Origin: Alphaproteobacteria bacterium
GTDB lineage: Bacteria > Myxococcota_A > UBA796 > GCA-2862545
Reading direction: 5' to 3'
DNA length: 64,000 bases
Assembly: GCA_020632885.1 (NCBI GenBank)
Contig: JACKEQ010000031.1
Location: 1 to 64,000 of the forward strand
Part shown: one piece after another, positions 34,145-42,746 of the stretch
How the letters are laid out: each line of letters begins with the position of its first letter
Position numbering within the stretch: the stretch's first letter is position 1
Notes under the pieces: model-generated
Databases searched by the model: none
Told to the model about the DNA's origin: nothing
What the model saw: only the letters and a program-made list of their open reading frames with translations
Program-made: the position numbers and the translations under genes

Positions 34145-34953
34145 GGGTGCTCGTGCTCGGGAGGGACGGTCGGGTGGGACGGGCCCTCGCGCGGCGCCTG
34201 CCGGACGGGGTCGACGCGACCTTCCTGGGCCGGGAGGCCGACCGGGACGCCCCCGACGTGCTGCGGGAGCGTGTGGGGTCCGTGGGGATGGACGTGCTGG
34301 TGGACGTCGCCGGGGCCACCGACGTCGAGGCCGCCGAGCGCGCGCCCGGGGTCGCCCACCGCCGCAACGCCGTGGCCACCGGGGTCCTCGCGGAGCTCGC
34401 GGCGCGCCGGGGGGTGGCGTACCTCACGGTGTCCACGGCGTACGTGTTCGACGGCTCGGGGGACGCGCCGTGGCTGCCGGACGCGCCGACCTCGCCCCTC
34501 AACGTCTACGGGCACAGCAAGCTGGCCGCCGAGGCTGCCGTGCGCGACGCGGGCGGCACGCACCTCGTGCTCCGGACGTGTGCGGTGATCGACCCGGACG
34601 GTCGGGACTTCCTCGGGGCCGTCCGCAGCCGCCGGGGTCCCGTGGAGGTCGTCGCTGACCAGGTCGTCGGGCCCACCCCCGCCGATGCGCTGGCCGACGC
34701 GCTGTGGCGGCTCGCTGCGGTCCTCCGCGACACCCCGGGGCTCTCGGGCACCCACCACCTCACGGGCTGGCCGGACGTCAGCTACGCTGGTCTCGCCCGG
34801 CATGCGCTCGGCGACGGCCGGGTGGTCGAGGTCCGGAGCGCCGACCGGGCGGGCGCCCGTCGTCCGCTGAACGCCCGTCTGGACGGGTCTTCCCTGCTCT
34901 CCACCTTCGGCATCCCGCGCCCCGACTGGCGTGATGCCGTCCCGAGGATCTGA
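34141..34953 (+). CDS. rfbD: dTDP-4-dehydrorhamnose reductase
   Basis: The 270-residue SDR performs the last step, NAD(P)H reduction to dTDP-L-rhamnose. The N-terminus VLVLGRDGRVGRALA is the Rossmann motif. STAYVFDGSG and the NVYGHSKLAAE Tyr/Lys pair are typical of RmlD, as is the ARRPLNARLDGS segment near the end. It starts at GTG 34141, overlapping the rfbB stop. Confidence 0.93.
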   Translation: MRVLVLGRDGRVGRALARRLPDGVDATFLGREADRDAPDVLRERVGSVGMDVLVDVAGATDVEAAERAPGVAHRRNAVATGVLAELAARRGVAYLTVSTAYVFDGSGDAPWLPDAPTSPLNVYGHSKLAAEAAVRDAGGTHLVLRTCAVIDPDGRDFLGAVRSRRGPVEVVADQVVGPTPADALADALWRLAAVLRDTPGLSGTHHLTGWPDVSYAGLARHALGDGRVVEVRSADRAGARRPLNARLDGSSLLSTFGIPRPDWRDAVPRI

Positions 34954-35817
34954 ATGAAGCGCAAGGGCATCCTGCTCGCCGGGGGCACCGGGTCCCGGCT
35001 GTTCCCCGCCACCCTGGCCGTGTCCAAGCAGCTGCTGCCGGTCTACGACAAGCCGATGGTGCTCTACCCGCTGGCGACCCTGATGCATGCGGGGATCCGG
35101 GACATCGCGGTGATCACCACGCCGGACGACCAGGCGGCCTTCCAGAGGCTCCTGGGCGACGGGTCCACCTGGGGTCTCTCGCTCACCTGGCTCGTCCAGC
35201 CCCGTCCAGAGGGGCTGCCCCAGGCGTACACCCTCGCGGAGGGCTTCCTGGCGGGCTCGCCGTCCGCTCTGGTGCTCGGCGACAACCTGTTCTTCGGGGC
35301 GAGCCTGGGGCCCCAGGTGGAGCGGGCGCCCCTCGGGGGGGCCACCGTGTTCGCCGCGCGGGTGCGGGACCCCGAGCGGTACGGGGTGCTCGTGCTGGAC
35401 GACGGGCGGGTGGTCGACATGGTGGAGAAGCCCGCCGATCCGCCGTCGCCGTGGGCGCTCACGGGGCTCTACCTCCTGGACGGGACCGCACCGGCCCGGG
35501 CGGCCACGCTGCGTCCGTCGGCGCGGGGGGAGCTCGAGATCACGGACCTGCTGCGGACCTGGCTGGACGAGGGTGCGCTGGGGGTCGAGCAGCTCGGGCG
35601 GGACGTCGCGTGGCTCGACACGGGCACGCCGGACGCGCTGCTGGATGCGGCGAGCTGGGTGCGCACGCTGACCGTGCGGCAGGACACGGTGGTGGCTTGT
35701 CTGGAGGAGATCGCGCTGGCGCGTGGCTGGATCGACACGGACGACGTGCTGGAGCGTGCGGATCGCCTGGGACCGACGGCGTATGCGCGCTACCTCCGGT
35801 CGCTGGTGCACCGGTAG
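34954..35817 (+). CDS. rfbA: Glucose-1-phosphate thymidylyltransferase
   Basis: This 287-residue nucleotidyltransferase makes dTDP-glucose, the first step of the pathway. It has the signature GILLAGGTGSRLFPATLAVS, SKQLLPVYDKPMVLYPL, the metal-binding LVLGDNLFFG and WLDTGTPDALLDA. The length matches RmlA. It begins directly after the rfbD stop. The cluster order rfbC-B-D-A is complete for dTDP-L-rhamnose. Confidence 0.95.
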   Translation: MKRKGILLAGGTGSRLFPATLAVSKQLLPVYDKPMVLYPLATLMHAGIRDIAVITTPDDQAAFQRLLGDGSTWGLSLTWLVQPRPEGLPQAYTLAEGFLAGSPSALVLGDNLFFGASLGPQVERAPLGGATVFAARVRDPERYGVLVLDDGRVVDMVEKPADPPSPWALTGLYLLDGTAPARAATLRPSARGELEITDLLRTWLDEGALGVEQLGRDVAWLDTGTPDALLDAASWVRTLTVRQDTVVACLEEIALARGWIDTDDVLERADRLGPTAYARYLRSLVHR

Positions 35818-35859
35818 CCCGCGGGCTGGCGGGCACGCTCGGCACCGGGTAGTGGGGTG

Positions 35860-35889
35860 ACCGCCATCGACGGCGGTGACCGACGTTTT
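35860..35889 (+). terminator. Weak hairpin after rfbA
   Basis: ACCGCC and GGCGGT pair around a 6-nt loop (35860-35877), followed by TTTT at 35886-35889. The stem is short and the T-run is 8 nt away, so termination would be partial at best. It lies in the 91-bp gap between rfbA and the acetyltransferase gene. Confidence 0.3.
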
Positions 35890-35908
35890 CCCGGATCTGG
35901 AGGTGTGA

Positions 35909-36628
35909 GTGGACAGGCAGGCATTCATTGCGGGTGAGCTCGTCGACCTCCTGGTCCCGAGCGAGCAGGACATCGAAGACGGCTGGGCCGACTGGTTCAA
36001 CGACCAACCCACGTGCCGTTTCCTGGGCCACGGCGCCTTCCCGATGTTCCCCGCGGATCAGCGCGCCTTCCTCGAGTCCCTGCGCAAGCGCGACCGGATC
36101 GCCCTGATGCTCCGTCCCAAGGGGGAGGAGAAGACGATCGGCACGGTGTCACTGTCGTCCCTGGACCTCCACAACCGCACAGCGCAGATCGCTCTTGTCC
36201 TCGGTGCGCGCACACCCGGGCGCCACTCGCTCCTCCCCCTGGAGGGCATGGCTCGCCTGATGGAGCACGGCTTCGAGGTCCTCGGGCTGCGCCGGATCTG
36301 GGCAGGGCAGGCTTTCCCGGGACTCAGCAAGTGGTCCCGGAAGCTCGAGGTGCTCGGCCTCCTCTGCGAAGGGCACGCCCGGGGCGGGTTCGCGCGCGGT
36401 CGGGTCGTGACCGACTCCATCCCGCTCGGCTGCCTCGTCGAGGACTACGACGCGCTCCGGGCGAGCCGAGACGGTCGGTTCTGGAGCTCGGCGGTCGAGA
36501 TGCAGGCCGAGATCGACGCGCTCCCGAAGACGCCCTTCGCGGAGGAAGTGGCCGCTGCGATGGAGGAGCTGCGTCGTGCGCGCTTCCCGCATCTGGCCCA
36601 GAACCCGGGGCCGTCCGCAGGCCGCTGA
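35909..36628 (+). CDS. GNAT-family N-acetyltransferase
   Basis: The 239-residue protein has the RimJ/RimL-type GNAT layout: GTVSLSSLDLHNRTAQIALVLG strands (given in two parts here), then PLEGMARLMEHGFEVLGLRRIWAG, the acetyl-CoA loop and helix region. The C-terminal 70 residues extend beyond the core. It sits between rfbA and the DegT gene, so acylation of an amino sugar or a surface-glycan component is plausible but not shown. It starts at GTG 35909 with GGAGGT 6 nt upstream. Its base composition is a little less biased than the flanking sugar genes. Confidence 0.75.
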   Translation: MDRQAFIAGELVDLLVPSEQDIEDGWADWFNDQPTCRFLGHGAFPMFPADQRAFLESLRKRDRIALMLRPKGEEKTIGTVSLSSLDLHNRTAQIALVLGARTPGRHSLLPLEGMARLMEHGFEVLGLRRIWAGQAFPGLSKWSRKLEVLGLLCEGHARGGFARGRVVTDSIPLGCLVEDYDALRASRDGRFWSSAVEMQAEIDALPKTPFAEEVAAAMEELRRARFPHLAQNPGPSAGR

Positions 36629-37789
36629 GTGCGGGTCCACATCGCCGAAGCCGTCTACGGAGACGCCGAGATCGACGCCGTCGTCCGGGTCCTCCGCGAG
36701 CAGCCCCTCGCCCTGGTCGCCGGTCCACAGTGCGCCCGCTTCGAGGCCCGCGCCTGCGACATCCTCGGCGTCGGGCACAGCACCCTCGTGAGCTCAGGCT
36801 CCTCCGCCCTCCTGCTGGCCCTCGCCGCCCTCCAGCTCCCCCCGGGCTCCGAGGTCGTCACCCCCGCCCTCACCTTCGGGACCACCGTGGCCCCGCTCGT
36901 CCAGCTCGGCCTCGTGCCCGTGTTCGTCGACGTGGCACCCGGACGCCTCGTCGTCGACCCCGGCTCCGTCGAGGCCGCCGTGGGTCCCGCCACCCGGGCC
37001 GTCCTCGTGCCCGACCTCGTGGGCGACGTGCCCGACTGGGCCGCCCTGCGGGCCCTCTGCGACGCCCGGGGCCTCGCCCTCGTGGACGACGCCGCCGACA
37101 CCTGGGCCCCCCTGTGGGACGGGCGCAGCACGGCGTCCTGGGCCGACGTGGGCATCACGTCCTTCTACGCATCCCACATGCTCACCCTCGCCGGCACAGG
37201 CGGCCTCGTGGCCACCGACGACCCCACGCTGGCCCGCCGGATCCGCCAGCTCCGCGGATGGGGACGCCGCTCGGCCGCCGACGGCGAGCCCGACACCCTC
37301 GACGCCCGCGAGACGACCCTCGACGGCGTGCCCTACGACACGAAGTACGCCTTCGACCTCCCCGGCTACAACATGCTGCCCTCGGAGGCCGGAGCCGCCT
37401 TCGGCCTCGTCCAGCTCGACCGCATGGACGACGTCCGCACCGTCCGGGCCCGCCACCACGCGCGCCTCGCGGAGGTCCTCCGCTCCCGGGGCCTCGCCGT
37501 GCCCACCCTCCCCGACCGTGCCACGTCCACCTGGCACGCCCTGGCCTTCCGCACCCCACACCGCGACGCCCTCGCCGCCCACCTGGAGGCCCACGGCATC
37601 CAGACCCGCCCCGTGCTCGCCGGGAACCTCGTGCGCCACCCGATGGTCGCCCGCGCCCCCCATCGCGTCGTCGGGACGCTCACCGAGGCGGACGCCTGGA
37701 TGCGCGAAGGGCTGATGATCGGCTGCCACCAGGGCCTCGACGGAGCCCAGCTCGACCACCTGGAGCGCACGATCCGGGAGGGGACGTGA
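36629..37789 (+). CDS. DegT/DnrJ/EryC1-family sugar enzyme, His-type 3-dehydratase candidate
   Basis: This 386-residue PLP-fold enzyme has the usual VSSGSSALLLALAAL and LVDDAADTWAP motifs. In the cofactor loop, however, it reads SFYASHMLTLAGTGG, with His183 where aminotransferases have the Lys that binds PLP. That Lys-to-His change is the mark of 3-dehydratases (RfbH/E1 and ColD) that make 3-deoxy sugars. The C-terminal Cys set needed for the RfbH iron-sulfur cluster is absent, which points to the ColD type. The start is GTG 36629 directly after the acetyltransferase stop. It overlaps the glycosyltransferase gene by 4 bp. Confidence 0.85.
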   Translation: MRVHIAEAVYGDAEIDAVVRVLREQPLALVAGPQCARFEARACDILGVGHSTLVSSGSSALLLALAALQLPPGSEVVTPALTFGTTVAPLVQLGLVPVFVDVAPGRLVVDPGSVEAAVGPATRAVLVPDLVGDVPDWAALRALCDARGLALVDDAADTWAPLWDGRSTASWADVGITSFYASHMLTLAGTGGLVATDDPTLARRIRQLRGWGRRSAADGEPDTLDARETTLDGVPYDTKYAFDLPGYNMLPSEAGAAFGLVQLDRMDDVRTVRARHHARLAEVLRSRGLAVPTLPDRATSTWHALAFRTPHRDALAAHLEAHGIQTRPVLAGNLVRHPMVARAPHRVVGTLTEADAWMREGLMIGCHQGLDGAQLDHLERTIREGT

Positions 37790-38997
37790 GGGTCTGCTTC
37801 GTCCACCCCGCCTACCCCGGCCAGTTCGAGCTGCCGGCCCGCTGGCTCGCCGCCGAGCGCGGCTGGGACGTGTGCTTCCTCACGACCACCCGACGCGGAC
37901 GCGACGGCGCCTTCCGCGTCTACGCCTACCAGCCGGACCTCGTGCCCTCGGACGCCACCGGCGCCACGGCGGCCTTCGCGGAGGACGACGCCCACGGCCT
38001 CGCCGCCGCCCGCACCCTGCGCGGCATGCTGGAGGCCGGCGAGCGCTTCGACCTCGTGGTCTGCCACTCGGGCTTCGGCGTGGGACGCTACCTGCGCGAG
38101 GTCTTCGACGGACCCGTCGTCGGGCTGTTCGAGTGGTACTTCGACCCCGAGACCACCCGCGTCCCCGTGCGCCCGGCCACGGCCTGGACGGCGCGCCGGC
38201 GCATCGCGTCCTACGGGAAGAACGCAGGCGTGCTGCTGGACCTCGTGGGGGTGGACGCCGCCTGGACGAGCACCCCGAACCAGCGGGCGTCCCTGCCGGC
38301 CGGCCTCCGCGACCGCGTCCAGGTGATCCCGGACGCCTACGACCCCACCCTCTGGTGCCCGGGACCCGCCGACGACCGCCGCGTCGGCAGCCTCGAGCTC
38401 CCCACCGACGTCCCCATCGTGTCGTTCTGCTCCCGGGGACTGGAGGCGACCCGCGGGTACGACGTGTTCCTCGAGGTCGCCGCGAAGGTCCAACAGGCCC
38501 GGCCCGACGTGCTGTTCGTGACCGTGGGCGACGACGTGCACCTCTACGGACCCCAGACCCACCGCGCCTCCGGCCACGCGACCTTCCGCGAGGAGCAGCT
38601 CGCGAGGTTCCCCGGCGACGCGAGCCGCATCTGGCACACCCCGAGCGTCCCGGCCCCCGAGCTGGTCCGGCTCCTGCGCGCCACGACGGTGCACACCTAC
38701 CTCTCGGACCCCTTCGTGCTCTCCTGGTCGCCGCGCGACGCGATGGCCTGCGGAGCCCTGCTGGTGGCCGCCGACCACGCGGCCACCCGCGACCTCGTCA
38801 CCCTCGGTGTGACCGGCCGCACGGCGCCCCTCACGGACATCGACGCCCTGGCGGCCCAGGTCCTCGAGGGGCTGGAGCCCACGGCGGAGAACGACGGCAT
38901 CCGGCGCCGCGCCGCCGCAGAGGTGCGCGAACGCTACGCCGTGGACGTCGTGGGGCCCGCCCTGGAGGCGTTCCTCAGTAGATGTCGCGGCTCATGA
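37786..38997 (+). CDS. Glycosyltransferase family 4-like protein
   Basis: The 403-residue protein has a GT-B fold outline. The N-terminal half starts MRVCFVHPAYPGQFELPARW and includes VVCHSGFGVGRYL. The C-terminal nucleotide-sugar half includes VSFCSRGLEATRGYDVFLE and VHTYLSDPFVLSWSPRDAMACGALLVA, the equivalent of the E-x7-E region. It probably transfers a sugar made by this cluster to a surface glycan. It starts at GTG 37786, overlapping the DegT gene, and ends overlapping the convergent secreted-protein gene by 23 bp. Confidence 0.88.
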   Translation: MRVCFVHPAYPGQFELPARWLAAERGWDVCFLTTTRRGRDGAFRVYAYQPDLVPSDATGATAAFAEDDAHGLAAARTLRGMLEAGERFDLVVCHSGFGVGRYLREVFDGPVVGLFEWYFDPETTRVPVRPATAWTARRRIASYGKNAGVLLDLVGVDAAWTSTPNQRASLPAGLRDRVQVIPDAYDPTLWCPGPADDRRVGSLELPTDVPIVSFCSRGLEATRGYDVFLEVAAKVQQARPDVLFVTVGDDVHLYGPQTHRASGHATFREEQLARFPGDASRIWHTPSVPAPELVRLLRATTVHTYLSDPFVLSWSPRDAMACGALLVAADHAATRDLVTLGVTGRTAPLTDIDALAAQVLEGLEPTAENDGIRRRAAAEVRERYAVDVVGPALEAFLSRCRGS

Positions 38998-40648
38998 TCG
39001 TGAACGTCCCCGTCCCGATGGTGGGCGGCGGCCGCAGGCGCAGCCCGAAGTCGTCCTTGAAGGAGAGGGTGAACCCGCCCGCACCCCCGCAACAACCCGA
39101 CGGGATCGTGATGCCCTTGGCGTTGGCGGTGAAGGGCAGGTCGCCGCCACCCTCGTCCACCACGGACAGCACCTCGAGCGGCCCGCCCTCGGGGTCCACC
39201 ATCCACGTCCCCGGCACGAACACGCTGCCGTCGTCGCGCACCTCGACCGGCCCCCCGGCCCGCCCCTGGGGAGCGCGGTTCACGGGGATCTCGAACACCG
39301 CGGTGACGATGGAGCCATCGAAGGCCCGGGCCTTCACCCGGAGCCGCGGGTTCACCACCTCGAGCCCCTGCTCGAGCACCGGCGCCGACGCGATGTCCAT
39401 GGTGGCGTCGGGGGAGCCGAGCGACTGGAGGATGCTGTCGTCGGGCCCGATGAGGTCGACGCGCACGGGCTCCAGCGGGTCGTCCGGGCTGCTGCCCATG
39501 GCCGCGTAGAGCGGATCGAGGTCGAGCACGCCGCCGTCTTCGCCCACCGGGCCGGTCACGCCGTCCAGGCGGTCCTCGTTGCGCCCGTAGCCCGTGTAGT
39601 GCACGAGCCCACCGCCCCCCAGGCGCATGAAGAGCTCCTGTGCGCCCGGCTCGAGCGCCACGCTCGCCCCACCGCGCGGTGTGGGGTCGAAGGGCACGGG
39701 GCTGCCGTCCTCGCGCTCCACGGCGACCACGGTGAGCAGATCGGGGCTCCCGGGCGCGACGCAGTCGTCCTGGGTCTCGAACACACAGGGGTCGCCCGCC
39801 AGACACGTCCGCGTGGGCCCGATGCGACAGACCGCCCCACCCACCGGCAGCACGTCGAAGGCGCAGGTGGCGAGGTTGCCCGCCCCATCGAAGCCGTCGA
39901 CCTCCAGGCGCGGGATGGCGGCTCCGAGGAAGTCCCTGAAGCCGGTGGTCGGCGGGAGCACGATCTCCGGCGGCGCGGGGTCGAGCTCGAGGGCCAACGT
40001 GCCGTCGCCGTCCACCAGGCGCACCCGGGTCGGCGCGAGCGGGTCGATCAGCGCGTCCAGCTGGACCGCCTGCCCGTCCACGAGGTCGACGTCCGGACAC
40101 ACCGACCCCACCGGCGCGAGCCAGGCCGACAGCGCGTCCCGGACGTCGGGCGTGGGGCAGACCGCGTGCAGCGCCGCGAACACACCGCTGGGCCCCTGGC
40201 GACGGATCCAGATCCCCGAGGCTGCCGTGCCCGGCCCGATGTCGCCCACGACCTTCCCGCCACCGGAGACGCCGGAGAGCGACGCGCCCATCGTGAGCGA
40301 GCCGTCCCCGTTGGTGCCCGTGAACGTCTTCTGCTTGAAGGACACCGAACCCGTCCAGGTGCCCGGGGCCCCACCGTCCTCGTACTCGCCGTCCCAGCGG
40401 CCCCGGAGGTACAGACCGGCCGACCAGCCCGACGTCTCACACCCCTTGGCGGCCAGGGCGTCGCGCGCCGCCAGGAGCTTCCCGTAGACGGTGGCCGGCT
40501 GGAACCGGGCCTCGGCACCGTCGTGCACGACGTCCTCCCCCGCCTGGGACGCGATGGACGCCGCGATGGCCTCGGTGGCCGCGCAGACCTCGGCGTCGAG
40601 GGTCGTACAGTCGAGGGCGAGGGCGGTGGCGAGCACGATCGGGATCAC
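38975..40648 (-). CDS. Secreted Cys-rich protein, unknown function
   Basis: The 557-residue product begins MIPIVLATALALDCTT, a minimal signal-like leader. About ten Cys are spread through the mature part. The C-terminal 90 residues (NRAPQGRAGGPVEVRDDG onward) look like an Ig-like/cadherin-like domain, and the end has GCCGGAGGFTL. No enzymatic motif is recognised. The start is GTG 40648 with GGAAGG upstream; TAGAAC on the minus strand (plus 40678-40683) may be its -10 box. It is the last gene of the minus-strand run from aroC. Confidence 0.7.
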   Translation of the reverse strand: MIPIVLATALALDCTTLDAEVCAATEAIAASIASQAGEDVVHDGAEARFQPATVYGKLLAARDALAAKGCETSGWSAGLYLRGRWDGEYEDGGAPGTWTGSVSFKQKTFTGTNGDGSLTMGASLSGVSGGGKVVGDIGPGTAASGIWIRRQGPSGVFAALHAVCPTPDVRDALSAWLAPVGSVCPDVDLVDGQAVQLDALIDPLAPTRVRLVDGDGTLALELDPAPPEIVLPPTTGFRDFLGAAIPRLEVDGFDGAGNLATCAFDVLPVGGAVCRIGPTRTCLAGDPCVFETQDDCVAPGSPDLLTVVAVEREDGSPVPFDPTPRGGASVALEPGAQELFMRLGGGGLVHYTGYGRNEDRLDGVTGPVGEDGGVLDLDPLYAAMGSSPDDPLEPVRVDLIGPDDSILQSLGSPDATMDIASAPVLEQGLEVVNPRLRVKARAFDGSIVTAVFEIPVNRAPQGRAGGPVEVRDDGSVFVPGTWMVDPEGGPLEVLSVVDEGGGDLPFTANAKGITIPSGCCGGAGGFTLSFKDDFGLRLRPPPTIGTGTFTIMSRDIY

Positions 40649-40680
40649 GGGGGCCTTCCGGGGTCGGGGGTCTCCGTGTT

Positions 40681-41661
40681 CTACCGGATCGGCGGATCCG
40701 CGGCGAGAGGTCGTGGGATCGGCGCGGGGATCGCCGAGCCCGGAGCCTCCGTGTGGGTCGCGCGCCAGGTGGACCAGCGGGGGATCTCCCGTGGCTGCAC
40801 GGGCTCGAAGCACGCGAGGCCCGCGCGGGGGTCGAGGGTGGTGCGGTAGCGGCGCAGCACGTCGAGCCCGAGCAGACCGGCCCCGTCCCGGCCCGCCACG
40901 CGGACGGGCCCCGCGAGCGCCCCACCCAGAGCGACCGTGTCCAGCTCGAAGTACTCCATGGTGCGCAGGTCCGAGCCCGAGCCCCCCGAGCCCCGCACCA
41001 CCACACCCTCGCGCACCTCCGACGGCGTCATGCCGAGCCGGGAGAGGTCGAGGTGGGAGCTGGTGGCCCCGGTGTCCAGGATGGGCCAGAGCACGTGGCC
41101 CTCGATGGTGGTGGGCACGCGCGCCCGGGTGCCCACCATGAGCTCGCGGCGCATCGGCACCACGCCGGAGCCGTGCCGTTCGAGCCTCTCGACGGTGCGG
41201 GGCTCGCGGAGCCACACCTCGCCCTGCTGGGGATCGAGGGTCACCTGGAACGGACGCAGCACGTCCATCCCGAGGACCCCGGCCACCCGCACCTCGCCCG
41301 GGTCGCGGATCGACGAGGTGCGGTGCAGGTCGCGCACCTGGCACACCAGGCCCTCCACCACGTGCCCGCCGAGCGTGAGGTCCGGCAGGCGCGCCTTGCC
41401 GGTGCGGAGACGACCGAGCTCCCCGCGCACGCTCGTCCTGCCGCGCTCCTCGAGCTCCAGGGCCGCCACGAGCCCGTCGTCGCAGGTCGTGTGGCTGTAG
41501 CCGGTGTCGAGGAACCACACCCACGGCTCCCCGGCGATCTGCATGGGCACGTACCAGCGCGCGTCGATCGAGGTGTGCACGAGGGGCAGGGGCGCCGGCG
41601 TCGCGTAGTGGACGTCCGGCACACCGAGCATGTGGGCGCAGCCCAGGAGCAGCAGGATCAC
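40681..41661 (-). CDS. Two-domain retropepsin-like aspartic protease lipoprotein
   Basis: The 326-residue protein begins MILLLLGCAHML, a very short lipoprotein leader with Cys8 as the likely lipidation site. Each half has an aspartic protease motif: FLDTGYSHT with Asp52 and ILDTGATSS with Asp196. Each half also carries the partner VLGMDVL or LLGLDVL segment about 80 residues later. This internal duplication would form a pepsin-like single-chain dimer in the envelope. It starts at GTG 41661, overlapping the stop of the YcaQ-type gene, so the pair is coupled. Confidence 0.85.
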   Translation of the reverse strand: MILLLLGCAHMLGVPDVHYATPAPLPLVHTSIDARWYVPMQIAGEPWVWFLDTGYSHTTCDDGLVAALELEERGRTSVRGELGRLRTGKARLPDLTLGGHVVEGLVCQVRDLHRTSSIRDPGEVRVAGVLGMDVLRPFQVTLDPQQGEVWLREPRTVERLERHGSGVVPMRRELMVGTRARVPTTIEGHVLWPILDTGATSSHLDLSRLGMTPSEVREGVVVRGSGGSGSDLRTMEYFELDTVALGGALAGPVRVAGRDGAGLLGLDVLRRYRTTLDPRAGLACFEPVQPREIPRWSTWRATHTEAPGSAIPAPIPRPLAADPPIR

Positions 41662-42746
41662 CGGGTGACCCCCAGCCGGGGGGCGAGCCGGTCGAGGGCG
41701 GCCTCGAGCGCCGCGTCGTCGAAGCCCTCGGCCTCCCGCCAGACGCGGTCCACCCGGAGGCGACCGTCCTGGGCCACGGCCTCCAGACGGCCGACGAGGT
41801 GCCCGTCGTGCAGGAGGGGCACGACGTAGTAGCCCCACTCGCGCTGGTCGGCGGGCTTGTAGATCTCCCAGACGTACCGGAACCCGAACAGGTGCTCGAC
41901 GAGCTCGCGGTTCCAGACGACGGGGTCGAGGGGCCCGAGGATGCGCAGGTGGTCGTCCGCGTGGGGCTCCACGTCGAGGGACGCGGGCTCCACGAGCCAG
42001 CGACGGCGCATGCCCTCCACACCGACCTCGACGAGCCGACCTTCCGCGAGCAGGTCCCGCAGGGTGCCGTCGGTGCGGGTGGCCTTCAGCATGGACCACC
42101 AGGGACCCGAGCCCATCGAGAGCATGCCCGCCGCACGCACACGCTCGACCAGCGCCCAGCGCCCGAAGGGACCATCCGCCTCCGCGGTCGCGTGGTCGCC
42201 GAGCGCCCGGCCCGGCAGGTCGTACACCCGGCTGCCCCGCTCGCGACCCACCACGACGGCCCGGCAGCGCAGGGCGAGCACCTTCAGCGCCAGGGTGCCG
42301 ACCCGGCTGCTGCCCTTCCAGGCGGTCCCCTGCACCGCGGGAAGCCGCCCGTGGTCGTCGAGGGCGGCCGGCGTGCACGGGCCCTTGGCGGCGAGGTCGG
42401 CCTCCACGGCGTCCAGCACGGCGTCCGGGAGGTCGAGCATGCGGGAGGTGTGCCGCCAGGTGGGCGTGAGGGCCGCGGCCTCGCGGTAGTGCGGGAAGGC
42501 CTCGGGCGGCAGCAGGCACCACTCCTTGGCGTAGTGCTCGAAGCCCGCGGCGCCGTAGATGGCCGTGCGCCCGAGGCCCTCGGTGCGCGCGAAGGCCACG
42601 AGGTCGGGGTTCGTGCCGATCCGGTCGATGGGGTCGACCTGGATCTGGCGCAGGGCGCCGAGCACCGCGTCCGGATCGTCGGGCAGGGGGCGCGGCCCGA
42701 CCGTGCCGAGCAGCACCCGCCGTGCGTGCTCGCGCGAGAGGTTCAT
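41658..42746 (-). CDS. YcaQ-family DNA glycosylase / winged-helix protein
   Basis: This 362-residue member of the HTH_42 family, which includes the crosslink-repair glycosylase YcaQ and AlkX, has the N-terminal winged-helix part and the catalytic-type segment LRQIQVDPIDRIG, where the QxQ/QxD motif lies. FGFRYVWEIYKPADQREWGYYV (seen in two parts) is a conserved late segment. It should remove damaged bases or unhook crosslinks. It overlaps mutS2 and the protease gene by 4 bp each. Pairing with mutS2 suggests a genome-maintenance role. Confidence 0.85.
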   Translation of the reverse strand: MNLSREHARRVLLGTVGPRPLPDDPDAVLGALRQIQVDPIDRIGTNPDLVAFARTEGLGRTAIYGAAGFEHYAKEWCLLPPEAFPHYREAAALTPTWRHTSRMLDLPDAVLDAVEADLAAKGPCTPAALDDHGRLPAVQGTAWKGSSRVGTLALKVLALRCRAVVVGRERGSRVYDLPGRALGDHATAEADGPFGRWALVERVRAAGMLSMGSGPWWSMLKATRTDGTLRDLLAEGRLVEVGVEGMRRRWLVEPASLDVEPHADDHLRILGPLDPVVWNRELVEHLFGFRYVWEIYKPADQREWGYYVVPLLHDGHLVGRLEAVAQDGRLRVDRVWREAEGFDDAALEAALDRLAPRLGVTR

